Below, in pieces: positions 1 through 9,371 of a stretch of 28,270 nt of DNA. The first letter of the stretch is position 1. Each line of letters opens with the position of its first letter. The stretch is from the IMG/VR virus record IMGVR_UViG_3300017772_004338, positions 1-28,270 of that record; one strand, written 5' to 3'. The notes beneath the pieces are model-generated. The model was not told the origin of the DNA and ran no database searches. It worked only from the letters and a program-made list of their open reading frames with translations. The DNA is from a virus. The position numbers and the translations under genes were made by a program.

Positions 1-2
1 AA

Positions 3-3000
3 CCGAACCCCGATAGGTGTGGTTGGGAATACCTCGTTTGGACTATGGGGTTTGATAAAGATAGGTTGGAGGAGATTAAGGGCAATCGTGAGGACTTTTG
101 GACTATGGAAGAACTTATGAATGTCGCTAAATACTACAACCGAAATATGGGAGTGTATGACTTACAAGGGGAGAAACTAAGGTATTACACTTCACCTACT
201 AACTATACTGATACTTACTTTGACGTCGTGCCTACAAGTGAAAACCATAAGAGACATATGGTATTCACTATCGCAAACGGACACATTTATCCCTATACTT
301 CAAAGGTTCAATATGCCCTACTGAAAAGCACAAAGAATACGAAGATTGATACTTATAATGCCTTAGGGCAGTATGCCGACGTTCGTCTCAATACTATCCA
401 CCAAGCGGAAGTTGATAGGAAAGTTAAGGGAAAGGCAAAGGCACAAGAGGACTTGGACGAATACCGAAGGGAAAACGAGGACATACAATACTACTACGAA
501 GGGCAACTCAACTTAGGCGAAGTTGCCTTACATTCAAAGATTATAACGGAAGACGAAGACTTACGACCGCTACTTCTTGCTATGATTGATAAGGGGAATG
601 AAGTCCCTTTGGTTATTAGTAAAGACGGAGTGATTACCAAGTTGTCCGCTAATGAGTGGGACGACGAGGAGAAGAAGTTCAAAGAGTTATGGTATGTGTT
701 GAGTGCCCCTAATATGCGGATTTGTCGCCCTATCTTAGAGGAGTTGGGATTTGTCTATGTAGGGCAAGACATTACGGCAATAGGGAACTTAATATACAAT
801 CGTATCTTGGGAGGTTCTACTGGCGGGTTGCGGAGCACGACCTTAGGGTCAATCTTTACACCCGAGAAACCTTTTAACGCAACTACGAACACAGCAACGG
901 AGGAAGAGCAGAAGTCGGCGTATGGGAATGCCGATAGAGACCACTACAACTGCGAAAGGTTTGATAGGACAATATCCCTTATCCACAATCTTATACCCGC
1001 TGTTATGGAGAAGAAAGCGAGTGATATGAATAGGTGGAAACGGGCACAACTTAATATGATAAAGTATCGGGAACAAGTAGCGGAAAGTGGTTGTGAAATC
1101 CCTTACACTCCGCAAATCGCCACATTAGACGCAGAAGTTCAACCTCTACCTCCGCCTAAGTATGAGGAGACAATTGACCCCCTTAAACAAGAGGCAATTG
1201 ATAGGGGTTTTATTGACGCTGATAGTGTCCCGATTGTTGGTATGGAAGACCAATATGAGGAGTGGTTAATGGTTGAAGAGGATTGCTCCTACTTGGACGA
1301 GCAAGAAGAAGCGGTTATGGATATAGAGTTCCAAAACGAGAATGAAGCAGACCAAATGTCTATGGTAGATTTGTCCCACTTGGGGGAATATGCCTCTATT
1401 GATATACGGAAGTGCTATACTTCGTGTTTGGAAAATCCCGCTAATCCGTTTATGAGGTTTGAGGTCTTTGATAATGTAGTCAATATGACGAATGATACAT
1501 TTAAGGACGAGTTAGGTTGGTATTACGTTAGGGATATTGACCCCGAAACGGAGTTCTTTCCCTTTGTTGGTATGCGGAATGGTTGGTTTTGCCTTAAAGT
1601 AATCCAACTTGCCCGTAGTATTAAGGGACTTGACTTCCAACTTGACGCCTTTATTGCTCCTCATAAGAAGAACGTGTTAGGGAAAGTGGTTAAGAAAGAC
1701 AAGTGGGGTAATGCCTATAAGTCAGCGGACAATCACTTTACCGAATTCGTTAAATATGTCTATGATAAACTTGACGGAGTTGTTATGGATAATGGGGGTA
1801 GTGCCCCTAAGTTTGTGATTAATTCCTTTATCGGTCAGTTGGGTATGTATCATAGAGAAAAGGGATACTCTAAGTCATACGTGGTAAGCACTACGGACGA
1901 CGAAAAGTATTATCGGTTAAAGGGTCTTGAAAGTTATACCATTAGGGGCGGAGACAATCCTCTATTCCTTATGGTTGAGGGACACTACCGAGACTACAAG
2001 ACCGATGCCCTTAGTATCCATTCCCAAATCCTCCAAGAGGCAAAGTGTATGCTATATGAGTTAAACTCCGCTATTGTATTCACGAAGACTGAGGAACAAA
2101 TCATAGAGGAAAGTCTTGGGACTGCTGAGAGTTGGATTACGTGGAAGTTCAGTAGGGGACGAAAACTCCCTTTCCAAGACGAAGAGTTCCTTAGAACCGC
2201 TTACAGAAACTATTGTAAATCCCTTGTTAAGAAGGTGTGTCGCACCGAGACCACCGAACTTTGCTGTCCGCTATTGTATAAGACAGATAGTATCTTAATA
2301 GCGGATTATGGTAGCGGAAGACTGAATGAGGCATTAGCGAATGTGCCCTTCGGTGCGGATAGAGGTATGGTGCGTGAAGAGTTTAGAGGTAGGGCAAAAG
2401 AAAGTGAGACTGCCGATAGTTTCCTTATTAATGCCTTATTCAAACGCTTTATCGTTAAACCCCGAGATACGGAGTTAGACGAGAAACAAACTAAACCTTG
2501 GGTAAAGCACGACAAATTGGATTACGAGAAACTCATAGATAGGGGAGAAGGTTTCCGCTTGGACGGAATGGCGGGGACTGGTAAATCCTCCCTTACTTGT
2601 GGGGGACACGGAGTTCAAGGCGTTATTGAGTATCTTAAAGAGAAAGGGAAGACATTTGCCCTTACTGCTACAACGCATAAAGCAAAGGCAAACAAACTAT
2701 TCGTTGAAAAGGGATATACGGGAAGCACTATTCATAGTTTCCTTAAAGTCTTTGGAGGAGGTCTTGGCGATAAGAACTTCTCTATGTGCGACGGATTGGA
2801 CTACCTTATTATTGACGAGTGCTCTATGCTTAACAAGATTTTCTACTTACACTTGCGGAACATTAAGACGTTGTATCCCGCTATGAGTATCATTATGATA
2901 GGGGACTACCAACAATTACCCGCTGTGGAGAGTAATGCCCGAACTTTCGTTAATTACGAAGATATGGAGAACACCCAACTCGTAAAGTGGTTATGCGATT

Positions 3001-3785
3001 ACAACCTTATCCACTTAACGGAGAATATGCGGTGTAGTGAAGAGGGAGTGTTAATGTTTAAACTTTACAATAATATAATAAGGGAGAAGTTGGACGAGGA
3101 AGATAAGGGATTGATAAAGAGTTTCTATAAGCACGAGAAGTGGAATCCGTATGAGTGTTTCTTAGCGGGTGGTAATCTGTGCTGGAAGAATGCGACAAAG
3201 GACTATATCAATCTCATACTCGTAGAGAAAATGTTTACTAATAGGGGAGATAAGGTATGGGATTGTAGCGAGAACTTTGAGATTGAGGGTAAGGTAATCA
3301 AATCCCGTTATATGACGAAGATATGGGTTAAGAGACCCAATACGGGAGACCCTAATTGTAAGGTAGTAGCGACAAAGAATATGAGTAGGGGTGAGAATGC
3401 CTTTTACAATAATCAAGAATTTTACATTACTAACATTACCTCTTGGGACGAGATACAACTAACGGACACCATTACGGGAGAAGACATAGTGGTAAATCGT
3501 GAGGAGATATACCGCTACTTTGACTATGGTTATGCCTCTACCATTCATAGGGCACAAGGAAGCACGATTGAGACTGAGTATTCCATTAACGATTGGGACG
3601 ACCGCCTCAGTAAGAAGTTGAAGTATGTAGCGGTAAGTAGGACAACTGATAAGGACAACATACAGATAAATCCTCGTTGGGAGCATAAAATTCCAACCAT
3701 AAAGGCAAAAAACTCTTGGGAGTTGGATAGAAAGCGAATGATAGAGGCAATCAAAGAGGGACGTTGGTTTCCAAAGAAGAAATAA
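3..3785 (+). CDS. DNA polymerase B fused to SF1 helicase (5' partial)
   Basis: This is a replication protein joining a B-family DNA polymerase to a C-terminal SF1 (Pif1/RecD-like) helicase. Counting from the ATG at 45, polymerase motif A is IDIRKCYTS (D453), motif B is KFVINSFIG (K589) and motif C is YKTDS (D748), where the first aspartate of the usual DTDS is lysine. Helicase motifs follow in order: Walker A GMAGTGKSS (841-849), Walker B LIIDECSML (D924, E925), motif III GDYQQLPAV (from 953), STIHRAQGST (from 1165) and the motif VI-like VAVSRTT (from 1195). The reading frame is open back to base 3 (PNPDRCGWEYLVWT before the ATG), so the true start probably lies upstream of the window. No clear exonuclease motif is visible; it may lie in the missing part or be degenerate. 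The A-to-B spacing is close to that of protein-primed polymerases, but that is not decisive. The gene ends 18 bases before the next start. Confidence 0.9.
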   Translation, partial: PNPDRCGWEYLVWTMGFDKDRLEEIKGNREDFWTMEELMNVAKYYNRNMGVYDLQGEKLRYYTSPTNYTDTYFDVVPTSENHKRHMVFTIANGHIYPYTSKVQYALLKSTKNTKIDTYNALGQYADVRLNTIHQAEVDRKVKGKAKAQEDLDEYRRENEDIQYYYEGQLNLGEVALHSKIITEDEDLRPLLLAMIDKGNEVPLVISKDGVITKLSANEWDDEEKKFKELWYVLSAPNMRICRPILEELGFVYVGQDITAIGNLIYNRILGGSTGGLRSTTLGSIFTPEKPFNATTNTATEEEQKSAYGNADRDHYNCERFDRTISLIHNLIPAVMEKKASDMNRWKRAQLNMIKYREQVAESGCEIPYTPQIATLDAEVQPLPPPKYEETIDPLKQEAIDRGFIDADSVPIVGMEDQYEEWLMVEEDCSYLDEQEEAVMDIEFQNENEADQMSMVDLSHLGEYASIDIRKCYTSCLENPANPFMRFEVFDNVVNMTNDTFKDELGWYYVRDIDPETEFFPFVGMRNGWFCLKVIQLARSIKGLDFQLDAFIAPHKKNVLGKVVKKDKWGNAYKSADNHFTEFVKYVYDKLDGVVMDNGGSAPKFVINSFIGQLGMYHREKGYSKSYVVSTTDDEKYYRLKGLESYTIRGGDNPLFLMVEGHYRDYKTDALSIHSQILQEAKCMLYELNSAIVFTKTEEQIIEESLGTAESWITWKFSRGRKLPFQDEEFLRTAYRNYCKSLVKKVCRTETTELCCPLLYKTDSILIADYGSGRLNEALANVPFGADRGMVREEFRGRAKESETADSFLINALFKRFIVKPRDTELDEKQTKPWVKHDKLDYEKLIDRGEGFRLDGMAGTGKSSLTCGGHGVQGVIEYLKEKGKTFALTATTHKAKANKLFVEKGYTGSTIHSFLKVFGGGLGDKNFSMCDGLDYLIIDECSMLNKIFYLHLRNIKTLYPAMSIIMIGDYQQLPAVESNARTFVNYEDMENTQLVKWLCDYNLIHLTENMRCSEEGVLMFKLYNNIIREKLDEEDKGLIKSFYKHEKWNPYECFLAGGNLCWKNATKDYINLILVEKMFTNRGDKVWDCSENFEIEGKVIKSRYMTKIWVKRPNTGDPNCKVVATKNMSRGENAFYNNQEFYITNITSWDEIQLTDTITGEDIVVNREEIYRYFDYGYASTIHRAQGSTIETEYSINDWDDRLSKKLKYVAVSRTTDKDNIQINPRWEHKIPTIKAKNSWELDRKRMIEAIKEGRWFPKKK

Positions 3786-3788
3786 AAT

Positions 3789-3803
3789 GTTCCCTTATAT
3801 TAA
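3789..3803 (+). promoter_or_regulatory. Start-abutting A/T promoter element of the 1845-residue protein gene
   Basis: TTCCCTTATATTAA directly touches the ATG at 3804. It is a divergent member of the A/T element found before most genes here. A competing ATG at 3787 is out of frame and is not used. Confidence 0.5.
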
Positions 3804-6800
3804 ATGAATAAAAACGTGAATTTTCCCCAAGCAATTCCCCAACCCGAAACCATAATGATAGAGGCGAGTAATAACAACTCGTCCCAAAGTAGCGACAATA
3901 ATGACGAATGGGAGTGTGCTATACCCCCTATTGAACTACGACAAGGGGACGAGATTAGCGTGAATACCTCTTTCTTAGAGGCACGTGGGACTTCAACGGA
4001 CATTTTGGAGTTCAGCAGTAGCGGACTTAACCAAAACAATAAGCAGACAATTTACTTTGAATACTACGGGTGCGACGACGGGACTAACGACAAGAACAAG
4101 GGAAAGGACTGGTATAACTACGGACTTAATACGGCGGGGGCAAATCCCCACAACATAGCAACCTCTAAGTCTTATAACCCGTGTAAGGCATTTAGGTATG
4201 ATAGACTATGGGACGAAACGGCAATCAACGCAAACGGCAACGCCTTTAAACGGAATATCGGCAAAAACACTATTGTATCCTCTGTGGTTTCCACCGCAAC
4301 AAACCCACTCATAAGCAACGCATTTAACGTAGAACCAAGGGAAGATTATATGGTCGGCGGTGTTTTTAATAGCATTAACTCAATAAAGGAAATTAACGAC
4401 AATACACAACATTACGTAGGGCAACCTAATTTTCAAGCAAAACAGCAACCCCTTAATGAACCATTTTTAAGAATGAGCGAACCCGCTATTAACTTAGACG
4501 TTTTCCATTACTGGGAAATATTCCAAGATACGGACGGGGCAACCGATACTCAATACACTCGCATTAGAGTTCCATATACAGCAAGGGGAGAAAACTACTT
4601 AGCACAATTCCCTACTGGAACTATCATTCAGTTAGGGGTAATGCCTCAACGGAGACAATTTTCCTATTACGATATGACCGACAACAAGAACCCCGATATT
4701 GCCTTACCTATAACGGACTATGAAAAGATTAACGGAAGGTTCGCTGGTGTATTAGGACACTTCTTCGTTAGTGATATGGGAGAGGGTGTCTTTGCTGACG
4801 ACGCTAATGGTAATGCTCCCGCTGGGACAACTATAACGGCATACCCCGTAGCAAGTAGGACGGGTTGGACTGGGAAACCTTGCTTTGAATTACGGATAAG
4901 AAATAGGGGAGCAACTGGTAAATTAAATAACGCTTGTCCCTATATACATACCAATTCGTTAGGGACTGGTATTAAACGTGCTGGTGTTAGTGCTGAACTT
5001 AATGGTAGGGCGGGTTTAATCTTCAATAGACAATCTACACTCTCTAACACTCAGTTAAAAACGGGTTCAGTTGCCGATAGGAGCGACGCCAATAAAATTC
5101 CTATGAACTTAATGATAAGGAAATCTCCTTTTTATATTGGTAGTCAGTTAAACACCACGTCGTTTGATTTACCCGCAGACATATCCCTATTACCTTCTTG
5201 TAAAGTAGCGGGTAGTGATTACCATACTACCGAGGACGCTGATTTCTTTGAACTTTACCCTAAACAAAACATTAACGACAACGGCACAGCGGGAAACGCC
5301 TTAACTGATATTCCTCTATACGTAGGGCAATATCACTTCCAAAATAACGATAATACTAACACACAAAGCGGAGACACACAAAACCAAAATAATAACTTCG
5401 CCACCTTATCGCAAACCGAAAGCATAGGGAAAATGGTTAGTTATTATACCGCTAATAAAATTACCCCTTACAATCCTATATTAGGTGAAATTTCCTCTAC
5501 TTGGACTTGGAGCGATACTAACGGAAGTGGAACTCCCATAATTCAAATTAAAGTTCCCGTTAGTCCCGCTACTGGGAATGCTGAAAAGGCACTCTTTCCT
5601 TCATTTAACGTGGTATTGATAGGGTCATTTGCGAACGACACACAAAGGGAAGTATGCTTACTCGGTCAAGCGTTCAACATTACTGACGTAGTAGGGGACG
5701 CCTATACTGCTTCATTTGAAATCATAGCGAGAAACATTACGTCAAATCAAGCGATTTTTACGGGAACTAAACCAAACCCATTAAGGTTTGACGCTAATAA
5801 TCCCGTAGGTTGGGTAGGGAGTTCTCCTTCAACTCATACTCCAATCGTTAGGGCAGTAGGGACAGAAGTAAGGTGGTATGATTTTGAAGAGGGTAAGTGT
5901 GCTGACTTAATGATAGACCCCGACGCACTCACTAAGTATTGCCCTACTGGATTACCTTTCTTAAAGAACAACGGATATATGGGAAGTAATGAACCTTCGT
6001 TAGAAGTCCAAAACGACTACACACCCGAGATTTTATCCAACTATCAGCACGGCACTAACTATTTCCTTTACTATAATGCGAGTAGAGGTAGGGCAAATGC
6101 TAATAATTTTGGTTGGTTGCCCGATTGCTCTTTTCCCGAAAATGTAGGTGAGAGTTTTACCATATCACAAACAAGGGGAAGGTTAGGGAGAAATAAGGGG
6201 TGTTGGACTTTTGACTTAACGGAAGCATTACCCCATACTACCGCCTCCACTTTACAATTTGCCGTATCTTTTGATTTACCTACCGCCATAGATTTAAGGT
6301 CGCAAATAACAGCAAGTTTTATGACGGGACAGACTTACGCCCATATGGACGGAGTAGGGAGCACACAAGGACAAGCATACGGGGAGATTTATCAGCATAG
6401 TATAGCGTGGGACGTTAAAGGAGATTACGAAAATAGCAAGAACTTTACTGGCGGAGGAGGAGTAATAGGATTGGTAGGGGGTGGTAATACTACGACTTAT
6501 AACAATAACCTCTATGTATGGTCTCCCGACGCTATTGATAGTTTATCGCCTTCAACTAACACAAATACCTTAAAAAAAATCACTAATAGCGGAGTTCATA
6601 TGCTATGTGGTTATGTGCCTATCATTAACAAAATTACCATATCCTCAGTTAAAGACTATATGACCCCTACTGACTTGTCTAATTTTTGGACTGAGGAACT
6701 CCATAAACTAACGGACATAGTTAATCTATATGACGGAACAACCATAGAGGGAAGTGCTAAAAGAGGTGTCTTACAGAACCCTTGCTTACAACCTATTTAT

Positions 6801-9341
6801 GGGTCTTGGGGATTAGACAACGTGCCCTTAGCAACTGGACTACTTAAACGTGATTACATTACATTCCCTATGACGAGTGGTTATGCCTTGGGTAGTGTTA
6901 TATTTTTAGACGGAAATGATATGCCCGAAGATTGGGCGGGAACAAGTGAATTTTTAAGGGAAAGGACTATGCCGATTTATCCACGTTCCCCTAACAATAT
7001 CATTAACCTATGGGATACGGCAACTAACTTTAAACTCCCTACTTTTACCATACACCGATTAGCGTTATGGACTAACGCAGATTACTCTACTAATTTAAGG
7101 GAAAGTCAAACAATCACACGAACATTTACAGACTATCCTAAGGCGACAAGTGCCCTATGTAATAACACTACTTTATCCTCTAACATAGCAACTGGTAGAA
7201 CTAACGCCTTATCCCCCGCTAATCTCGCTTACTTAGGGGGTAAATCATTAGCAGAACCCAATTACTCGTCAGTAGCGAAAGACGCATTTGATATTTTGCC
7301 TAACGCTGGGACAGCGGGAGATTTGGATTACCCTTTTGAGGAAAGCACCGCCCAAGGATTTAGGGAAGATAGTGTTTATCGTGAAACGGAAGATTATCCC
7401 CTTGTTTTCTTTAAAGACCCGAAGTATGTGAATTACCTTAAATTTAGTCAATATTTAGGGACTGATAATATGACCTTAACTTACAATACATTAGTTAGTG
7501 CCTTTGAGTTTCAATTCTTACACCAACCATTCGCTACGAGTTTTGTCTTAAATGACGGAGTGCCGAGTGGAGGAGATAATGCGATTAGAATATTTGATAA
7601 TGTCCCTAAGGAAGTAAGCAATTGGGAACGCTACGGAGGAATTAACGTAAGAAATTGGTGTGCCCCTACTTATCCAGTAGGAACATTCACTTACGCAGAA
7701 ACCATTAACCCTCCCGCCTTTACTGAGAATGCCTATCCTAACGGAATTAATCCCGAAAGCACATTAGAGAAAATAGGTAAGGCATTTATGTTAAAAATTG
7801 GTTATACATTAGACCAATTAACCTCTACCATAGTTAAGGGAAGAGACGAATGGATTCCAGCAGTAGGGACAGCAGAAACGGGACAATATCATTATGAACC
7901 TACGGGAACTACGGGAGCAGACCCCGATATAGCAGACGCCATAGTTAATACGAGTGTATCGGCAGAAGATAATCCTAATAGCGAAGCACACTTAGGTAAA
8001 GGGCAGTTAATCTTTTACCCACAATCAGCGGACACTTCCCAAAAGACTATACGAAACCAACCTAAGAGCGGTTCGGGAGCAACAGCAACAGAAGTAGCAC
8101 CATTAGGCGTTAGATATGATTTCGCTTACACTAACTTCGGGCAACGGGGAGGCATTAAAACTCAAAATCATAATAAGGCATATGGTTTCCCTAATATTAC
8201 GGGTAGTCCGTTAGTTAAAGATACTTCAACATTCCCTATTACGTTAAATCCCGACGGGGAACAAAGAAGCGGATATACTATTGAGATAGGGTCTTCACCA
8301 TTACGAGCAATAAATCTTCCCATAAAACTAACAGACGGATACTACTATATCTTATGTCCCGACTTAATAGACGACCCCCAATTTTACATTACTGCCTTTG
8401 ACGGAAGTGTTATACCAGCAATCGCCATTATATCTAAAACTTACGTTAGTGGTGATTTCTATACTTCCTTTCAGTCGCCTATCACTTTCTATTGTAAAAA
8501 GGCAAAAACCATTACAAGTATTAAGGTTCAAATAAGAAACTCAACTATGGGAGTTCCCTCAAATCTCGGTAGTAATTCGTCCGTTATATTTTCCATACGA
8601 AGAATGAACCCAACTCCCCCAACAGAAGCATTAACTACAAGTCAGCAACAAGACTTAGACTATAAACAACTTCAAAAGGGGGCAGTCCCTAAAAATGGTT
8701 CTCCGCTACTTAGTGCTATAAGTGATATATTTAATTTAGATATGGGAATTCTAATGCCTTTTGGTAATCCAGCAGACGGGGACGCCCAGTTAGATAATTG
8801 GAGTGAGTTCGGGACACAGACAGAGGCAGTCCCCATAGCAAATGTAGGCAATCAGTCAAGCGAATATTATGGCGATTTACTTAATAGAATTAACCAAATG
8901 GATTTACCGAGAATGAACCAACACGCAAGGGACGAATTCTTTAAGACACCACAAGGGACGGCAATTAAAGTAGAAATGGGGAATGTAATAGCGGAACGTA
9001 GGGCGATATTAGCACAAGAAGCACAAAGCGACCCTATGAATATTTTGTTAGAGGAGTTAGAGCGAGAAGGGCATAGAACCGCTACTACACCTATGAAAGG
9101 AGTAAGGGAAGGAGAACGAATAGCACAAGGGGAAGCACCTTTAACTGGTGGTAGGAGAGAAGACGTAGAAGATATACGGAATGTTATGGGAAATAAGACT
9201 TCGTCTATGGGAGGGTCAATAGAAGAAGAACCCCAACAAGCATTAGCGAGAAAGGAAAGTAAAATGACTAAGGATAGTGGATTAGCATCTACTTATGCCC
9301 CTACCGAAGCACCTACCGAAGTCCAAGAAGAAGAGGATTAA
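3804..9341 (+). CDS. Giant virion-type structural protein (1845 aa)
   Basis: I do not recognise a named family. The protein is very long for a genome of this size, about one fifth of the window. It is rich in N, T, S, G, Y and aromatic residues in short alternating hydrophobic stretches, as in beta-rich capsid, fibre or vertex proteins. The N-terminus (around residues 15-60: TIMIEA, then PPIELRQGDEISVNTSF) resembles the opening beta-strand pattern of minor virion proteins of polinton-like viruses. No transmembrane segment or signal peptide is apparent. From about residue 1640 the composition changes to charged and helical, ending in an acidic tail rich in E, T and P (APTEAPTEVQEEED), which may bind a partner. 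It lies between the replication gene and a charged coiled-coil-type gene and carries the start-abutting promoter. A structural role is inferred from composition and context only; an adhesin or spike is equally possible. Confidence 0.7.
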   Translation: MNKNVNFPQAIPQPETIMIEASNNNSSQSSDNNDEWECAIPPIELRQGDEISVNTSFLEARGTSTDILEFSSSGLNQNNKQTIYFEYYGCDDGTNDKNKGKDWYNYGLNTAGANPHNIATSKSYNPCKAFRYDRLWDETAINANGNAFKRNIGKNTIVSSVVSTATNPLISNAFNVEPREDYMVGGVFNSINSIKEINDNTQHYVGQPNFQAKQQPLNEPFLRMSEPAINLDVFHYWEIFQDTDGATDTQYTRIRVPYTARGENYLAQFPTGTIIQLGVMPQRRQFSYYDMTDNKNPDIALPITDYEKINGRFAGVLGHFFVSDMGEGVFADDANGNAPAGTTITAYPVASRTGWTGKPCFELRIRNRGATGKLNNACPYIHTNSLGTGIKRAGVSAELNGRAGLIFNRQSTLSNTQLKTGSVADRSDANKIPMNLMIRKSPFYIGSQLNTTSFDLPADISLLPSCKVAGSDYHTTEDADFFELYPKQNINDNGTAGNALTDIPLYVGQYHFQNNDNTNTQSGDTQNQNNNFATLSQTESIGKMVSYYTANKITPYNPILGEISSTWTWSDTNGSGTPIIQIKVPVSPATGNAEKALFPSFNVVLIGSFANDTQREVCLLGQAFNITDVVGDAYTASFEIIARNITSNQAIFTGTKPNPLRFDANNPVGWVGSSPSTHTPIVRAVGTEVRWYDFEEGKCADLMIDPDALTKYCPTGLPFLKNNGYMGSNEPSLEVQNDYTPEILSNYQHGTNYFLYYNASRGRANANNFGWLPDCSFPENVGESFTISQTRGRLGRNKGCWTFDLTEALPHTTASTLQFAVSFDLPTAIDLRSQITASFMTGQTYAHMDGVGSTQGQAYGEIYQHSIAWDVKGDYENSKNFTGGGGVIGLVGGGNTTTYNNNLYVWSPDAIDSLSPSTNTNTLKKITNSGVHMLCGYVPIINKITISSVKDYMTPTDLSNFWTEELHKLTDIVNLYDGTTIEGSAKRGVLQNPCLQPIYGSWGLDNVPLATGLLKRDYITFPMTSGYALGSVIFLDGNDMPEDWAGTSEFLRERTMPIYPRSPNNIINLWDTATNFKLPTFTIHRLALWTNADYSTNLRESQTITRTFTDYPKATSALCNNTTLSSNIATGRTNALSPANLAYLGGKSLAEPNYSSVAKDAFDILPNAGTAGDLDYPFEESTAQGFREDSVYRETEDYPLVFFKDPKYVNYLKFSQYLGTDNMTLTYNTLVSAFEFQFLHQPFATSFVLNDGVPSGGDNAIRIFDNVPKEVSNWERYGGINVRNWCAPTYPVGTFTYAETINPPAFTENAYPNGINPESTLEKIGKAFMLKIGYTLDQLTSTIVKGRDEWIPAVGTAETGQYHYEPTGTTGADPDIADAIVNTSVSAEDNPNSEAHLGKGQLIFYPQSADTSQKTIRNQPKSGSGATATEVAPLGVRYDFAYTNFGQRGGIKTQNHNKAYGFPNITGSPLVKDTSTFPITLNPDGEQRSGYTIEIGSSPLRAINLPIKLTDGYYYILCPDLIDDPQFYITAFDGSVIPAIAIISKTYVSGDFYTSFQSPITFYCKKAKTITSIKVQIRNSTMGVPSNLGSNSSVIFSIRRMNPTPPTEALTTSQQQDLDYKQLQKGAVPKNGSPLLSAISDIFNLDMGILMPFGNPADGDAQLDNWSEFGTQTEAVPIANVGNQSSEYYGDLLNRINQMDLPRMNQHARDEFFKTPQGTAIKVEMGNVIAERRAILAQEAQSDPMNILLEELEREGHRTATTPMKGVREGERIAQGEAPLTGGRREDVEDIRNVMGNKTSSMGGSIEEEPQQALARKESKMTKDSGLASTYAPTEAPTEVQEEED

Positions 9342-9356
9342 ATACAAAAACAAAAT

Positions 9357-9371
9357 CTAAGGTAATAGTAT
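9357..9371 (+). promoter_or_regulatory. Start-abutting A/T promoter element (GGTAATAGTAT)
   Basis: CTAAGGTAATAGTAT touches the ATG at 9372 and matches the TAATAGTATA core seen before the capsid genes. Confidence 0.6.
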
